From assembly GCA_965279005.1 (NCBI GenBank), contig CBDIHK010000016.1:29938-93937 (forward strand): a stretch of 64,000 nt of DNA. Reading direction: 5' to 3'. A program made the translations under genes and the position numbers. The notes under the pieces were generated by a model. It was given only the letters and a program-made list of their open reading frames with translations, did no database searches and had not been told where the DNA came from. The stretch's first letter is position 1, and each line of letters starts with the position of its first letter. The stretch comes from Planctobacterium sp965279005. Its GTDB lineage: Bacteria > Pseudomonadota > Gammaproteobacteria > Enterobacterales > Alteromonadaceae. Of the stretch, positions 1-8,787 are shown piece after piece.

Positions 1-1
1 G

Positions 2-127
2 ATTCAAAATCAAGCGACTAGTCTATTTTTGACCAAGCGCGATGATAATTTCATATACGAAGCTGGTTCCGGTGATGTGGCCGATGCCACATTGCAGCAG
101 TTTTATTTGAAGCCAATAGCATCCTAG
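2..127 (+). CDS. C-terminal end of a beta-trefoil-like protein (partial)
   Basis: This is an open frame entering from the window edge and ending at a TAG stop; 41 residues are visible. The tail (FLTKRDDNFIYEAG, then QQFYLKP) resembles the last repeat of the protein encoded at 733-1173 (FVTKQGDNRVIQRG, then HYDFIKC). I infer the 3' end of a paralogous small trefoil protein upstream of it. The function is not known. The resemblance is by eye over about 30 residues, so it is suggestive only. Confidence 0.45.
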   Translation: MQNQATSLFLTKRDDNFIYEAGSGDVADATLQQFYLKPIAS

Positions 128-732
128 ATTCTGGCACTACTATTTTTTGACTCGATGCCTGACCATTTTCCAAGTTATTAGTTGCAGGGATATCCCTTTG
201 TCTACGCAATATAATCTATTGGCAGGCGTCATTTATCATTCTGCGGTGAGATTAACTAGGCATTGCCCATCACGAGCAAGAGATAACACACTGCAATTCT
301 CTGTAGAATTAGATTCCCATTCTTCATTCGCCTATACCAGCTTAGGCTAGCGCTATCTGAGATCTAAACGATTAGCACTGGCTTGCAGAGCATTGAAACC
401 TGTTTGCAACTGTTACAGCAAGCAGAAAATCCCAATCCCAGTGCGGTGGATTTTTACAGCATATGCTGGCGCAAGCGGCGCCTAATTCGAGGCAATAACC
501 ACCAGGTGCTTGCTAAGTTGTAACTCGGCTTATCCGCAATGGGTCATTTTGCGGATACGTCGCCCAAGTGTTTTTGATGCATTCTTATATCAAGGTCAGC
601 TTAACTAAAAGGAATGGCTGTAATAAAAACCGTCATTTCCTGTAATAGTCAAATTTCCTGGTTGATTTATAGTGCAAAACAATGTGTAAAAAAATTGCAT
701 ATTTGCCTTTTTAAATTTTAATGGAGAGTACT
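128..732. other. Non-coding or decayed stretch
   Basis: I see no convincing gene here. A short open stretch around 372-520 translates to LQSIETCLQLLQQAENPNPS followed by a likely frameshift; it could be a remnant of a TPR-type coding region, but it is too short to name. The last 100 bases are AT-rich and probably hold the promoter of the gene starting at 733. Confidence 0.3.
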
Positions 733-1173
733 ATGAGTGTTTTAGATGGTTATTTTTATATCGTGTCAAAAGAAAACGGTTATTATCTGAAAGGCGATGG
801 TGAGAACATGCTGTTCACTAGCTGTAGCGACGATAAACCTGATGCTAATTTTAAATGGATGTTTCTAAACGGGCCAGTTAAAGATAGCAAGCAATGGGGA
901 GTGTTGATGAATAAACATAGCGGTTTGGTTTTTTGCATTGGTGCGCAACCTTCGGTCAGCGATGCACAAATTGTACTTAGGAATTTATTTCCTGAACCAA
1001 AAAGATCACAAGAGTGGTTCGTTTTATCCGAAGGAAAACAAGCGTCAAACTTTACAATTTCGAGTCCTGTTGGTGGCTACTTTGTTACTAAGCAAGGAGA
1101 TAACCGGGTAATTCAGCGAGGTCAAGACCGAAAGCTGATTAGCCAACATTATGACTTTATAAAATGTCACTAG
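733..1173 (+). CDS. Small beta-trefoil (ricin/fascin-like) protein
   Basis: The product has 146 residues without an obvious signal peptide. The start at ATG 733 is chosen because GGAGAG lies just upstream; an in-frame ATG at 721 lies ahead of that site. The sequence divides into three units of about 45 residues: DGYFYIVSKENGYYLKGDG, QWGVLMNKHSGLVFCIG and NFTISSPVGGYFVTKQGDN, each followed by a W or F-containing strand (FKWMFL, QEWFVL, YDFIKC). This pattern suits a beta-trefoil of the ricin-B or fascin type, which usually binds carbohydrate or protein surfaces. It lacks clear QxW motifs, so ligand and role are unknown. The partial gene at the window start looks like a paralog. A hairpin follows the stop. 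Confidence 0.55.
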   Translation: MSVLDGYFYIVSKENGYYLKGDGENMLFTSCSDDKPDANFKWMFLNGPVKDSKQWGVLMNKHSGLVFCIGAQPSVSDAQIVLRNLFPEPKRSQEWFVLSEGKQASNFTISSPVGGYFVTKQGDNRVIQRGQDRKLISQHYDFIKCH

Positions 1174-1217
1174 CAGAAATTTACTGTTATAAAGTGGTAT
1201 TTCATCAATTTATTATA

Positions 1218-1245
1218 GGTGTTTTTTGATTAAACACCCTGTTTT
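1218..1245 (+). terminator. Probable rho-independent terminator
   Basis: GGTGTTT and AAACACC form a 7-bp stem with a short T-rich loop, followed by CTGTTTTT. It sits 45 bases after the stop of the small trefoil gene. Confidence 0.45.
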
Positions 1246-1345
1246 TAGCGAGCATTTAAAATGTCTAAAGGTACTTTTATTCCTGATCTTATAGAAATAT
1301 ATGTATTTTTTTGAAGTGAAAAGATTATTTTGGAGGAAATAAAAA

Positions 1346-1906
1346 ATGACTGCTATTCAATATCCACCCCCAGTTCCTAAGTGTAATGAAGAGATTATAA
1401 TAAATGTTTATCCTAACCATTTGATAGATGGGGTTTGGACTTTTATTGAGGTTAATGAAACTGGATGTGTTAAAAACTATACGCCTTTTCCAATGTATCG
1501 TATTTTAGATAATCCAATTGACAATCATGAAAAATTAAAAATAACTTTTAACTTGATTGATCCAATGGATAAATCATGTACTTGGAAATTCTGTAAAGAC
1601 CACCCAATTGTTAACGCAAGAAGTACCCTTGAACATATAAACTTGAGTGTGGTAGAAAAAACTCCACACAATAAAGATAAAAAACTTACTAATGAAGATA
1701 AAAAACTTACTGTTGAAATCGGATTGAAAAAGGAAATAGTTATAAAAGATGAACAAGATACAAATCAATATAGTATGTTGGGGCTAATGTTAAGGTGTGT
1801 CTGTAATCATAAGTGGAAAGATGAGAAAAATAAAGGTTGTTCAATTAATACAATATTCACATCCCAAGATCCCAAGGTCGGTATTGGAGGCCCAAGGGGC
1901 GGATGA
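1346..1906 (+). CDS. Orphan AT-rich protein of unknown function
   Basis: The 186-residue product is preceded by a good ribosome site (GGAGGAAA). I do not recognise a family. It is hydrophilic and lysine-rich, has no signal peptide or membrane segment, and contains a small tandem repeat (NKDKKLT, then NEDKKLT) near residue 112. Six cysteines are scattered through it. The base composition is clearly more AT-rich than the neighbouring kinase gene, which suggests horizontal acquisition. Just after the stop is a second strong ribosome site (AGGAGGT, about 1911) with no gene behind it, as if a downstream partner had been lost. Confidence 0.6.
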   Translation: MTAIQYPPPVPKCNEEIIINVYPNHLIDGVWTFIEVNETGCVKNYTPFPMYRILDNPIDNHEKLKITFNLIDPMDKSCTWKFCKDHPIVNARSTLEHINLSVVEKTPHNKDKKLTNEDKKLTVEIGLKKEIVIKDEQDTNQYSMLGLMLRCVCNHKWKDEKNKGCSINTIFTSQDPKVGIGGPRGG

Positions 1907-1922
1907 TATTACAGGAGGTAAA

Positions 1923-4523
1923 TTAGCCTTGGCAAAAGGCTGTAAATGAAGCGCCAACGTTATTTAGCAGCGTCTTAAAGTTGTTATTGGGGCACAAGGG
2001 TTTAAACCATGGAAGGGTAAACCAAATTGCCCCCATGTCTAATGACAATGCTTCTTCTACTTTGACAATCGCCGATGCGTGTTCACCTTGCAGGGTATGC
2101 ACCAAGGCAGAAACAAAGGCCACCTCGCCATTATTGGGAGAAAGTTTATTGGCTTGGCTGAGTGCTTTCATTGCTTCAATGGCATTACCGCGATGGATAT
2201 GGGCTTGGGCTTTAGCCAGCAAGGCGTCCAAATCTTGTCTGTTGTTTACCATCTGCAATACTTGTTGATAAAGGTTTTTTGCTTTGGTTGTATTGCCTGA
2301 TAATTGCTCGATATCGGCAAGGTTTAATAGCCAGATACTATTGCCTGGACTTTGTGACACGGATTGGCGGGCATAAATTAACGCTTCGTCCAGCTTATTG
2401 GACAGTAACAAGGCGATGCTTAAATTGCTTAAGTCGCGGCTCTCCGGGTTGGTTTGTACTAGATCAGAGTATAGTGCAATAGCACTTTCTAGCTCTCCAC
2501 TTAGCATTTGGAAAGTGGCTAGTTGTTGCTTGGCGGCATAGTCATTGGGGGAAATGGCCAATAGTTTTTCCAGGCTTTGTGCCGCTTGTTGGCCCTGGCC
2601 CAGGTACCACTGGCTAAGGGACAAATTAAATAGATTCACAGTGCTAAACCGGGCGGTTAAAGCAAATTCGTAGTTCGCTTTTGCCTTTGCTGGTTCATTG
2701 TTGATTAAATAGAAGAAGCCTTTTAATTCTGCAACTGTTGTCTTGTCCAAATTCCTTTGCTGGGCTTGGTCTAATAAGCTTTTTGCCGTACTTAAGTCCT
2801 GTTGGTACAGTGCCAGTACATATGCATCCCAAGTAAAAAACAGGCTATTGCGATACTCGGGTGGCGCGCTGCGTAGTAGTTGTTCCAAATCCAACAAATA
2901 ACTTTCGTCGCCGCTGTCTAGATAGAGCTTCAAGGCCGTTTCCCGAAAGATCCTATAAGCAGGAAAAATAAAGGGTTCGCGAAGTATCAAGGCTTTAAGG
3001 GCTGTAAATTTATTTTGGGTATCACCGGCTTCAAACTCAAGGGCTTGGTAGAGCTGGATATATTGCTCAAAGTTATCCGCTGATATACGCACATTGGATA
3101 AGTATTGGCTAGCAAAGTCAGGAAACAACTTGTTGAAGTTAAACAGGGTCGATTGGTTGAGTTCTATTGCACTATTGATCGGCGTATGCCATTTGAGCCT
3201 TTGCACAACGTTATTATCACGGCTATCGATACGTTCAAACTGCACCTGGCAGTGCTCTGGGGTGCAGTCCAGCAAGGTTTGCAAAATATCGCTGGCACCG
3301 GTTATTTTTGCAAGCTGGCTAGGTTTAGCCTGAACACCGATAAATTCTGACTTTGCGATTAAATTGAGCTTGCGGGTATTGAGCACGGCATTGCGCAAGG
3401 CGTTGTCGATGACTGCCGTTACCATTTCCTGTTGCTCAGCACTAACGCTGGAACCGGGTGCCATTTGCGGTGCTAGCACCAAAACAAACCGCGTTGCTTG
3501 CTCTGGACGTTGTATTTGCCATAGGACTAGCGTTGTGGCAATCGCCAATATCAACCCCGCAAAAGTAACAATGGCCTTGTTAACCTTTGGTCTTTTGGTA
3601 GGGGCAACCAACGCTGATAGCGGCACCGTGCTGTCATCCCCGACAGTGTTGGGGAATAGAATTTTTGTGATTTGTTGTAGTTGTGCCAACACCTGTGCGA
3701 AATCCTGTGGTCGCTTTATGGCTTTGGTGGCTAACAAGTCCTGTAAAAAATCTGATAAAGCCGAGGGCAAATTGGGATTGGCTGTGCTGGCTTTGCGTAG
3801 TTTTCCTTGTCGAATATTGCTGTTTTGTTCTTCTGTTGTCTGGCCTATAACTGGCGTTTTGCCAGTGAGTAGCCAAAACGCCAAAGTGCCAAAGGCGTAG
3901 ACATCACTGGTAATCGCGGGTTCCTGTCCCGCCAATACTTCTGGCGATACGTTACTCCTACTCGCCATGACTTGGTTATTAGGGGGCTTTCGTGGGGCGT
4001 CATTTGATTGCGCATCGCCTGCTAACAATTCGCGGGCTATGCCGAAGTCCAAGATTTTTACTTGGTTGTTGTGGGTGATGAAGATGTTATCGGGTTTTAG
4101 ATCCCCATGTAATAAACCTTGTTGATGTACCGCTTGCATGCCGAGGCAAATTTGCTGCAAATACTCGAGCTTTTCTCGCAGCGTCAGCTGCCCCTTGGCA
4201 GCATTGCTTAAGGTGTCGCCCTGTAAATACTCCATCACCATGGCATACCGGTTACCCACCTTGGGTAGCTCATAGATTTGCACTATGTTGGCATGGTTTA
4301 CGCGTGCAAGCTTGCGGGCTTCCTGTAACGCTTCACCTGGTAGTGGCCCAATACCTGAAGTGGGGCTAACTGTATGGGGGTGTAACCATTTGATTGCGAC
4401 GGTGCGTTGCAGCTTACTATCAAACGCCTTATAGACTGCCCCCATGCCACCTTCGCCAAGCTTGGCGAGGATTTGGTAGCCACTTAGCTGTAACGGACTT
4501 TCATTATCTGCTGGGTAAGTCAT
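1923..4523 (-). CDS. Membrane Ser/Thr protein kinase with periplasmic TPR region
   Basis: This is a Hanks-type kinase of 866 residues from ATG 4523, chosen because it lies 13 bases after the stop of the upstream FHA gene; a longer frame to 4622 would overlap that gene. The glycine loop is GEGGMGAVY (23-31), the ATP lysine is in VAIK (about 45), the catalytic loop is HGDLKPDN (139-146, so a non-RD type with G for R) and the Mg site is DFG (159-161). One membrane helix follows at about 317-338, then a long region with helical TPR-like repeats that would lie outside the cytoplasm. Kinases of this plan phosphorylate cytosolic partners in response to envelope signals. The co-transcribed FHA protein is the obvious phospho-threonine reader. 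Confidence 0.85.
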   Translation of the reverse strand: MTYPADNESPLQLSGYQILAKLGEGGMGAVYKAFDSKLQRTVAIKWLHPHTVSPTSGIGPLPGEALQEARKLARVNHANIVQIYELPKVGNRYAMVMEYLQGDTLSNAAKGQLTLREKLEYLQQICLGMQAVHQQGLLHGDLKPDNIFITHNNQVKILDFGIARELLAGDAQSNDAPRKPPNNQVMASRSNVSPEVLAGQEPAITSDVYAFGTLAFWLLTGKTPVIGQTTEEQNSNIRQGKLRKASTANPNLPSALSDFLQDLLATKAIKRPQDFAQVLAQLQQITKILFPNTVGDDSTVPLSALVAPTKRPKVNKAIVTFAGLILAIATTLVLWQIQRPEQATRFVLVLAPQMAPGSSVSAEQQEMVTAVIDNALRNAVLNTRKLNLIAKSEFIGVQAKPSQLAKITGASDILQTLLDCTPEHCQVQFERIDSRDNNVVQRLKWHTPINSAIELNQSTLFNFNKLFPDFASQYLSNVRISADNFEQYIQLYQALEFEAGDTQNKFTALKALILREPFIFPAYRIFRETALKLYLDSGDESYLLDLEQLLRSAPPEYRNSLFFTWDAYVLALYQQDLSTAKSLLDQAQQRNLDKTTVAELKGFFYLINNEPAKAKANYEFALTARFSTVNLFNLSLSQWYLGQGQQAAQSLEKLLAISPNDYAAKQQLATFQMLSGELESAIALYSDLVQTNPESRDLSNLSIALLLSNKLDEALIYARQSVSQSPGNSIWLLNLADIEQLSGNTTKAKNLYQQVLQMVNNRQDLDALLAKAQAHIHRGNAIEAMKALSQANKLSPNNGEVAFVSALVHTLQGEHASAIVKVEEALSLDMGAIWFTLPWFKPLCPNNNFKTLLNNVGASFTAFCQG

Positions 4524-4536
4524 GGCCGTACCCGCG

Positions 4537-5499
4537 TTAACCTGCTGCGCACTCAGGCGTACCACCCTTAACAATACTAAATCGAGGAAAGCCAAGCCTA
4601 ACCTGGCCCATACGCCTTTCAATAAACACTGAACAATCCATTGTTTTGTGGAAAGTATCGGCTATTTGTTTCCTAGCCCGGTGGATCTGGATATTAATAT
4701 GCTGTTCATCCAGTCCTAAATCCCGGATAAGTTGATCAACGTACACCCAACCTTGTTCATTGGGATGGTGGTGCTTCTTTTGGTCTTGGTACCGATACCG
4801 GGCTAGCGCCAGGGACAGCGCATGGTGGCTCCTTTTAGCCAAGTCCACCTGCTGCCCTAGGTAATTGATTTCTAACTTACAGTGTTCTTCATCTTGGCTG
4901 ACGTTAAACAGCAGTTCGACTTCTTCTGGCGAGGTAGTTTCGGGCGCGACCGGCAGCGTGAAGTCGACGAGTTTTGCCTTGCGCAAGTACCATTGTTGGT
5001 TGGCAAAATGCACAATATCGCTATTCTCCAAGGGGCGGACGGTACTGTTAGCTTGGCTAAGCGACTCCATGCACCAATTGTTCGCTTGCTGGTAAATGAC
5101 TAATTCTGGCTGCTGTTCATCGGGTAAAAATTGGTAGGGTAGTAAATAAATAATGCCTGGTTTGCAGCCTGGTCGAATACCCGATTGGATCAACGCGTCT
5201 TTCGGCGAGCTTAAATCTAACACGTGATAAGAACCCGCATGGGGCGAACCAAACTTTATTGAGTCATTTAATTTTAAAAATGTAGTGTGGTTTTGTGGAA
5301 TGCGCTGCCCGTTTATCCAGGTACCATTGCTGCTTACATCCCGAAGCGTCCAGTGATCTTCATGCCACTTTATAACAGCATGGAGGCGGGATACCACCGG
5401 CTCCTGCACCATAGTATCGACCTTTTCGGCAAGTCGTCCAAAGCTATGGTGGCTGTACAAAAGTATAAATTCATTATCAGGTCCGCTCAGTATGGCCAC
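4537..5499 (-). CDS. FHA-domain protein with C-terminal winged-helix-like region
   Basis: The 320-residue protein starts with an FHA domain: SRLHAVI and DVSSNGTWING (about 37-68) are the conserved phosphothreonine-binding loops. The C-terminal third (QVDLAKRSHHALSLALARYR through VFIERRMGQVRLG) looks like the OmpR/PhoB-type winged helix fused to FHA in some transcription regulators; this second assignment is less certain. It precedes the kinase by 13 bases on the same strand. A kinase-substrate or kinase-regulator pair that changes transcription is the natural inference. Confidence 0.75.
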   Translation of the reverse strand: MAILSGPDNEFILLYSHHSFGRLAEKVDTMVQEPVVSRLHAVIKWHEDHWTLRDVSSNGTWINGQRIPQNHTTFLKLNDSIKFGSPHAGSYHVLDLSSPKDALIQSGIRPGCKPGIIYLLPYQFLPDEQQPELVIYQQANNWCMESLSQANSTVRPLENSDIVHFANQQWYLRKAKLVDFTLPVAPETTSPEEVELLFNVSQDEEHCKLEINYLGQQVDLAKRSHHALSLALARYRYQDQKKHHHPNEQGWVYVDQLIRDLGLDEQHINIQIHRARKQIADTFHKTMDCSVFIERRMGQVRLGFPRFSIVKGGTPECAAG

Positions 5500-5730
5500 T
5501 GCAATATTCTCGAAACAACGTATAAATATCCTGCACTAGCCATCATTATAACGGGTGTTTTTAATTTAACTATCTAATCAAATGATTAAAATAATCCATT
5601 TATAGCATTAGTGTTTTACTACGTTAGGCTGGAAACTGTGATTTTTGCCTTGTATTGTGTGGCGTTGTTTCCATTGGTTGTTTTTTCAGCTAATATGCGC
5701 AGCGAAATTTTAGTAAAGCAAGGATCAGCA

Positions 5731-6060
5731 ATGCAAAAAGCAATTTACCTTTTATTTTTCATCCTATTTCCAAGTGTAACTTACGCTAACTTCCCGATAA
5801 CTGCCGAGGTAGATATCTACAAGCTTGAAGTCTGGCCAAGTAATAACGGTACAGGCAGGTATGGGGCTTATGTTACCAACGCGCTGACTGCTGCGGGTTG
5901 TGCCAATAACACTGTATTCGCAATCAAAGATGGACCCGGGGCAGAAGCTGCCTACTCAACGTTATTGGCTGCCATGATGGCGGGAAAGAGAGTTGAAGTG
6001 TACATAACTGAGTGCAGCTATGGGCCTGTTGTTGATAGGGTAAGGGTGCTTAGGGATTAG
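5731..6060 (+). CDS. Small exported protein, paralog of an integron cassette protein
   Basis: The 109-residue product starts at ATG 5731, supported by AAGGA six bases ahead; the frame also opens further upstream without a ribosome site. A signal peptide ends near FPSVTYA. The mature part has two cysteines (AAGCANN and ITECSYG) and the segment AAYSTLLAAMMAGKRVEVYI. The same pattern occurs in the cassette gene at 55122-55433 (QYSTALAAFMAGKKIEV, then a cysteine). Such proteins are common in marine gammaproteobacteria but have no known role. I infer a periplasmic or secreted disulfide-bonded protein. Confidence 0.7.
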   Translation: MQKAIYLLFFILFPSVTYANFPITAEVDIYKLEVWPSNNGTGRYGAYVTNALTAAGCANNTVFAIKDGPGAEAAYSTLLAAMMAGKRVEVYITECSYGPVVDRVRVLRD

Positions 6061-6088
6061 GTCTTGAGATAGACGAATAATTTGATTA

Positions 6089-6120
6089 CCGCTTCCCTGC
6101 ATATAGCGGGAAGCGGTTTT
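6089..6120 (+). terminator. Rho-independent terminator
   Basis: CCGCTTCCC and GGGAAGCGG form a 9-bp stem with a 10-base loop, followed by TTTT. It lies 28 bases after the small exported protein gene and just beyond the end of the convergent toxin gene. Confidence 0.65.
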
Positions 6121-6131
6121 CCAGCAAATGT

Positions 6132-8555
6132 TTATAGTGGCTGTGCGGCTCCGATTGTAGTGACATAGCTTATGCCATTACTACTAAAATGCCCGTTTAC
6201 ATTGCGGGTATGTTTGCGCGTAACACCCGATAAAGTGTTTTTTAGTGGGGCTGTACCATAAGTGCCAAACATCCAGTTCCAGTCCCAGAAACCTTGGGTA
6301 GTGTTGCGTAGGTTAAATGAATCTACAATGGCATCAGGGGCGGTTTTATAAGCAGTGCTAGCATCCGCAGGGTTGCCAAATGCACCCAAGAAGTAAGGGC
6401 GGTCGCCTGGATGGGATGGGTGGGCATTGCCGCTCCAGCGCAGGAAGTTCCAGAATGTGGCATTGTAGCCGAGGTTAACTTTTGCCGTGTATGGGATGGT
6501 AACTTGTCCAGTTATTGCAGCCGTTGATACCGTCACTCGGCTGCGTGGTGGCACGGTTACCCGGGTGACGATGGTTTCACTCTGGGTCGAGCAATTGGAA
6601 CTAGTCTCACTGAAGGCCTGTTCAAATGACAGTCCCAAGGTGACAGAAACTGATGTCTCTGTAGCCGCAGTTTTCCATTTTTTCTCGCCCGTTACCGAAA
6701 TACTTTGTCCGAAGGTAAACTGATCCGTGCGTGACCAGCAGTTTTGTTGCGCAACTGTCACCCGGAATTCCTGCACGTCTTCCTGGTAACCCTGGTTCTC
6801 GTAGGTGGCAGTTTTTACATTCTGTTGGGTGGATGATGGCGAGATTATAGCCTCACCTAAGGATATAGTGGATGCGTCCATTTCCACCCGCAAATTCTTG
6901 ATCCGGGTTTGCAGGGATTCACTGCCCCGGTAGCCATTGCCTTGTGGGCTCTGGATGACATACTCTCCTGGTCCCTGGTCATACCAAATGTTCGGGTTAT
7001 TGCAGCCAGCCCATGCATAGCCTAGGTAGTTGGCGAAGTTTAGGAGCGGGCAATAAAAGTCAGCGTCAAAGATAACATCGTCGTAAAAATGCACCCAATT
7101 GTAGTCTGGATAAGGCGCATTGTGCTGCTTGTCTGCAGCTGGTGCAACGAATCCATCCTGCACATAGCCTATTGTTAGGTAGTTGTCATTCCAGTAGGTT
7201 TCACCTGGCTCATTAAACCTGACTGAATAAGGGCCTTTTTTATTAGCCCAATCCCAATGGATCACATAGTTGGAATTGTTGTTTAGGCATAGGAAATTGT
7301 CACCCCAGCTATGGGTAGCTTCATTTAGGTGGCTACAGCGCTTGCCTGTGATGGCGCCGGCACTACTGTATTGCAGACCGGTTTCAGTATTGGCTGCCGT
7401 GGTGCAAAAGTAGTTATTGCCCCATACGCTTTGATTATTCGCACTTTCATTTATTTGGCTGCAGTTCATGGAAGGGATAGAGCCGTTATAGCTCCAAACA
7501 AACAGTTCTTTATTGACTACCGTGCGCTGGTCATTGGGCGCAGTCAGGTAGTTTGCGCTGCTGTTATATTTAAGCATATGCCATCTTTGGTTGGAATAGC
7601 CGTTGCATTGGTACATCTGTACGTTGGCACCATTATTGTTGTTGAAGGCGTAAATATCCGCACACTGGTTATGGCCATAATCCCTGAGTTCACCGTTGCT
7701 GACATGCCACTTTTGGTTAGTCCCGCCATGGCAGGGGTGTAGGTAAAAGTTGCCGTAATAGCCACTGGCATCAATGCAATAGTTATTCATCAAGGACAAC
7801 AGTGAGCCATCCGCCTGCTGCACAAACAGTTGGCTGATAGCACCATTGCAGTCTTGCATATGGATGTTGTTATTTGCTGGATCCGCGGTCAGGCATTTGC
7901 CGTTAAAGCCGCTGGCAAAACTAAGCGCATGGCTATGGTAGCTTATGCCAAGTTCAAACACCTCGTGGGAGCAGCCAAAATTGCCGCTACAGCCGACGCC
8001 GCCTGCCCTGGCATCAAGGCCGCTACCACCGTTATTAATGGCACGCAAATAATGGCCGTTTCCGGTTCTAAACGCTATTTTACTGCCTGGGCCAATGGTG
8101 CCGCCAATATTGGGCTTTTCAATAGTAAAAGTTTCCCATGCACCGATACCGGTGCGGTTGGCATTCACATCACCATTGCCATCCCCTTCTGCGACAAAGT
8201 AGTAATTGCTGCTGGTGCGGATAGAAACGGGATCGCCACTCTCCAAGGTACCGTTGTTATGGTCTATTAATGTGAAAGTTTCCCAGGGGCCTGGACTGGT
8301 ACGGTTGGCATTGGCTTGGCCACCGCCATTGCCCTCGGCGACCCAATAGTGGTTATTGCCGGTTTTCAGGGTAATTTGATAGTGCACCGCAGCGTTGGCT
8401 GCGCTTGTTACCCAGAGCAACAATAGCAATAAAATTGGGCTTCTGAATAGCTTCGGGTTTAACTTGGTACCTTGGCCTTGGTTAGGCTCGGGCCAGCCCC
8501 TAAAAACAGCAGTAGGGCGCGGGCTCTTCAACATTTGCTGAAAAGTGTTATTCAT
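6132..8555 (-). CDS. Aerolysin-family pore-forming protein with lectin-like N-terminal modules
   Basis: The product has 807 residues. A hydrophobic signal segment (PILLLLLLWVTSAANA) is preceded by about 36 residues, so the true start may be later than ATG 8555. Modules in order: fascin-like repeats (NHYWVAEGNGG, NYYFVAEGDGNG, GHYLRAINNGG; about 65-200); ricin-B-type trefoil (QKWHV, NQRWHML; about 205-335); two cysteine repeats (CSQINES...WGNNYFC and CSHLNEA...WGDNFLC; about 365-435); and an aerolysin core (about 450-807). Aerolysin landmarks are LGYAW, FLRWSGNAHPSHPGDRP and WDWNW. The protein ends at IGAAQPL, equivalent to the end of mature aerolysin, so the C-terminal propeptide found in proaerolysin is absent. 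Expected to be secreted and to form beta-barrel pores in glycan-bearing membranes. Confidence 0.85.
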   Translation of the reverse strand: MNNTFQQMLKSPRPTAVFRGWPEPNQGQGTKLNPKLFRSPILLLLLLWVTSAANAAVHYQITLKTGNNHYWVAEGNGGGQANANRTSPGPWETFTLIDHNNGTLESGDPVSIRTSSNYYFVAEGDGNGDVNANRTGIGAWETFTIEKPNIGGTIGPGSKIAFRTGNGHYLRAINNGGSGLDARAGGVGCSGNFGCSHEVFELGISYHSHALSFASGFNGKCLTADPANNNIHMQDCNGAISQLFVQQADGSLLSLMNNYCIDASGYYGNFYLHPCHGGTNQKWHVSNGELRDYGHNQCADIYAFNNNNGANVQMYQCNGYSNQRWHMLKYNSSANYLTAPNDQRTVVNKELFVWSYNGSIPSMNCSQINESANNQSVWGNNYFCTTAANTETGLQYSSAGAITGKRCSHLNEATHSWGDNFLCLNNNSNYVIHWDWANKKGPYSVRFNEPGETYWNDNYLTIGYVQDGFVAPAADKQHNAPYPDYNWVHFYDDVIFDADFYCPLLNFANYLGYAWAGCNNPNIWYDQGPGEYVIQSPQGNGYRGSESLQTRIKNLRVEMDASTISLGEAIISPSSTQQNVKTATYENQGYQEDVQEFRVTVAQQNCWSRTDQFTFGQSISVTGEKKWKTAATETSVSVTLGLSFEQAFSETSSNCSTQSETIVTRVTVPPRSRVTVSTAAITGQVTIPYTAKVNLGYNATFWNFLRWSGNAHPSHPGDRPYFLGAFGNPADASTAYKTAPDAIVDSFNLRNTTQGFWDWNWMFGTYGTAPLKNTLSGVTRKHTRNVNGHFSSNGISYVTTIGAAQPL

Positions 8556-8787
8556 GGTTTTAAGTCTCTAAGTGGTTATCGTTTGAGCTTTTTTACGCTC
8601 TTGTATTTGTCTGCATCCGCGCCATGCAGTCATTAGCTAACGATTCATTTAAACTATCGACAGGAAGGGTATAATTTTTATACTAAAGAGGTTAAAAAAT
8701 ACACCTTGGTTACAATGGCCAGGTAGATGTGCTTCCCAGTACACGCCAAACCCGAAATGGGTTGAAGCGCCTTTGTACAAATGGCTA

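Noticed and set aside
147..350. Short open frame of 67 codons
   Set aside because: No ribosome site, no family resemblance, unusual composition; more likely chance in a decayed region.
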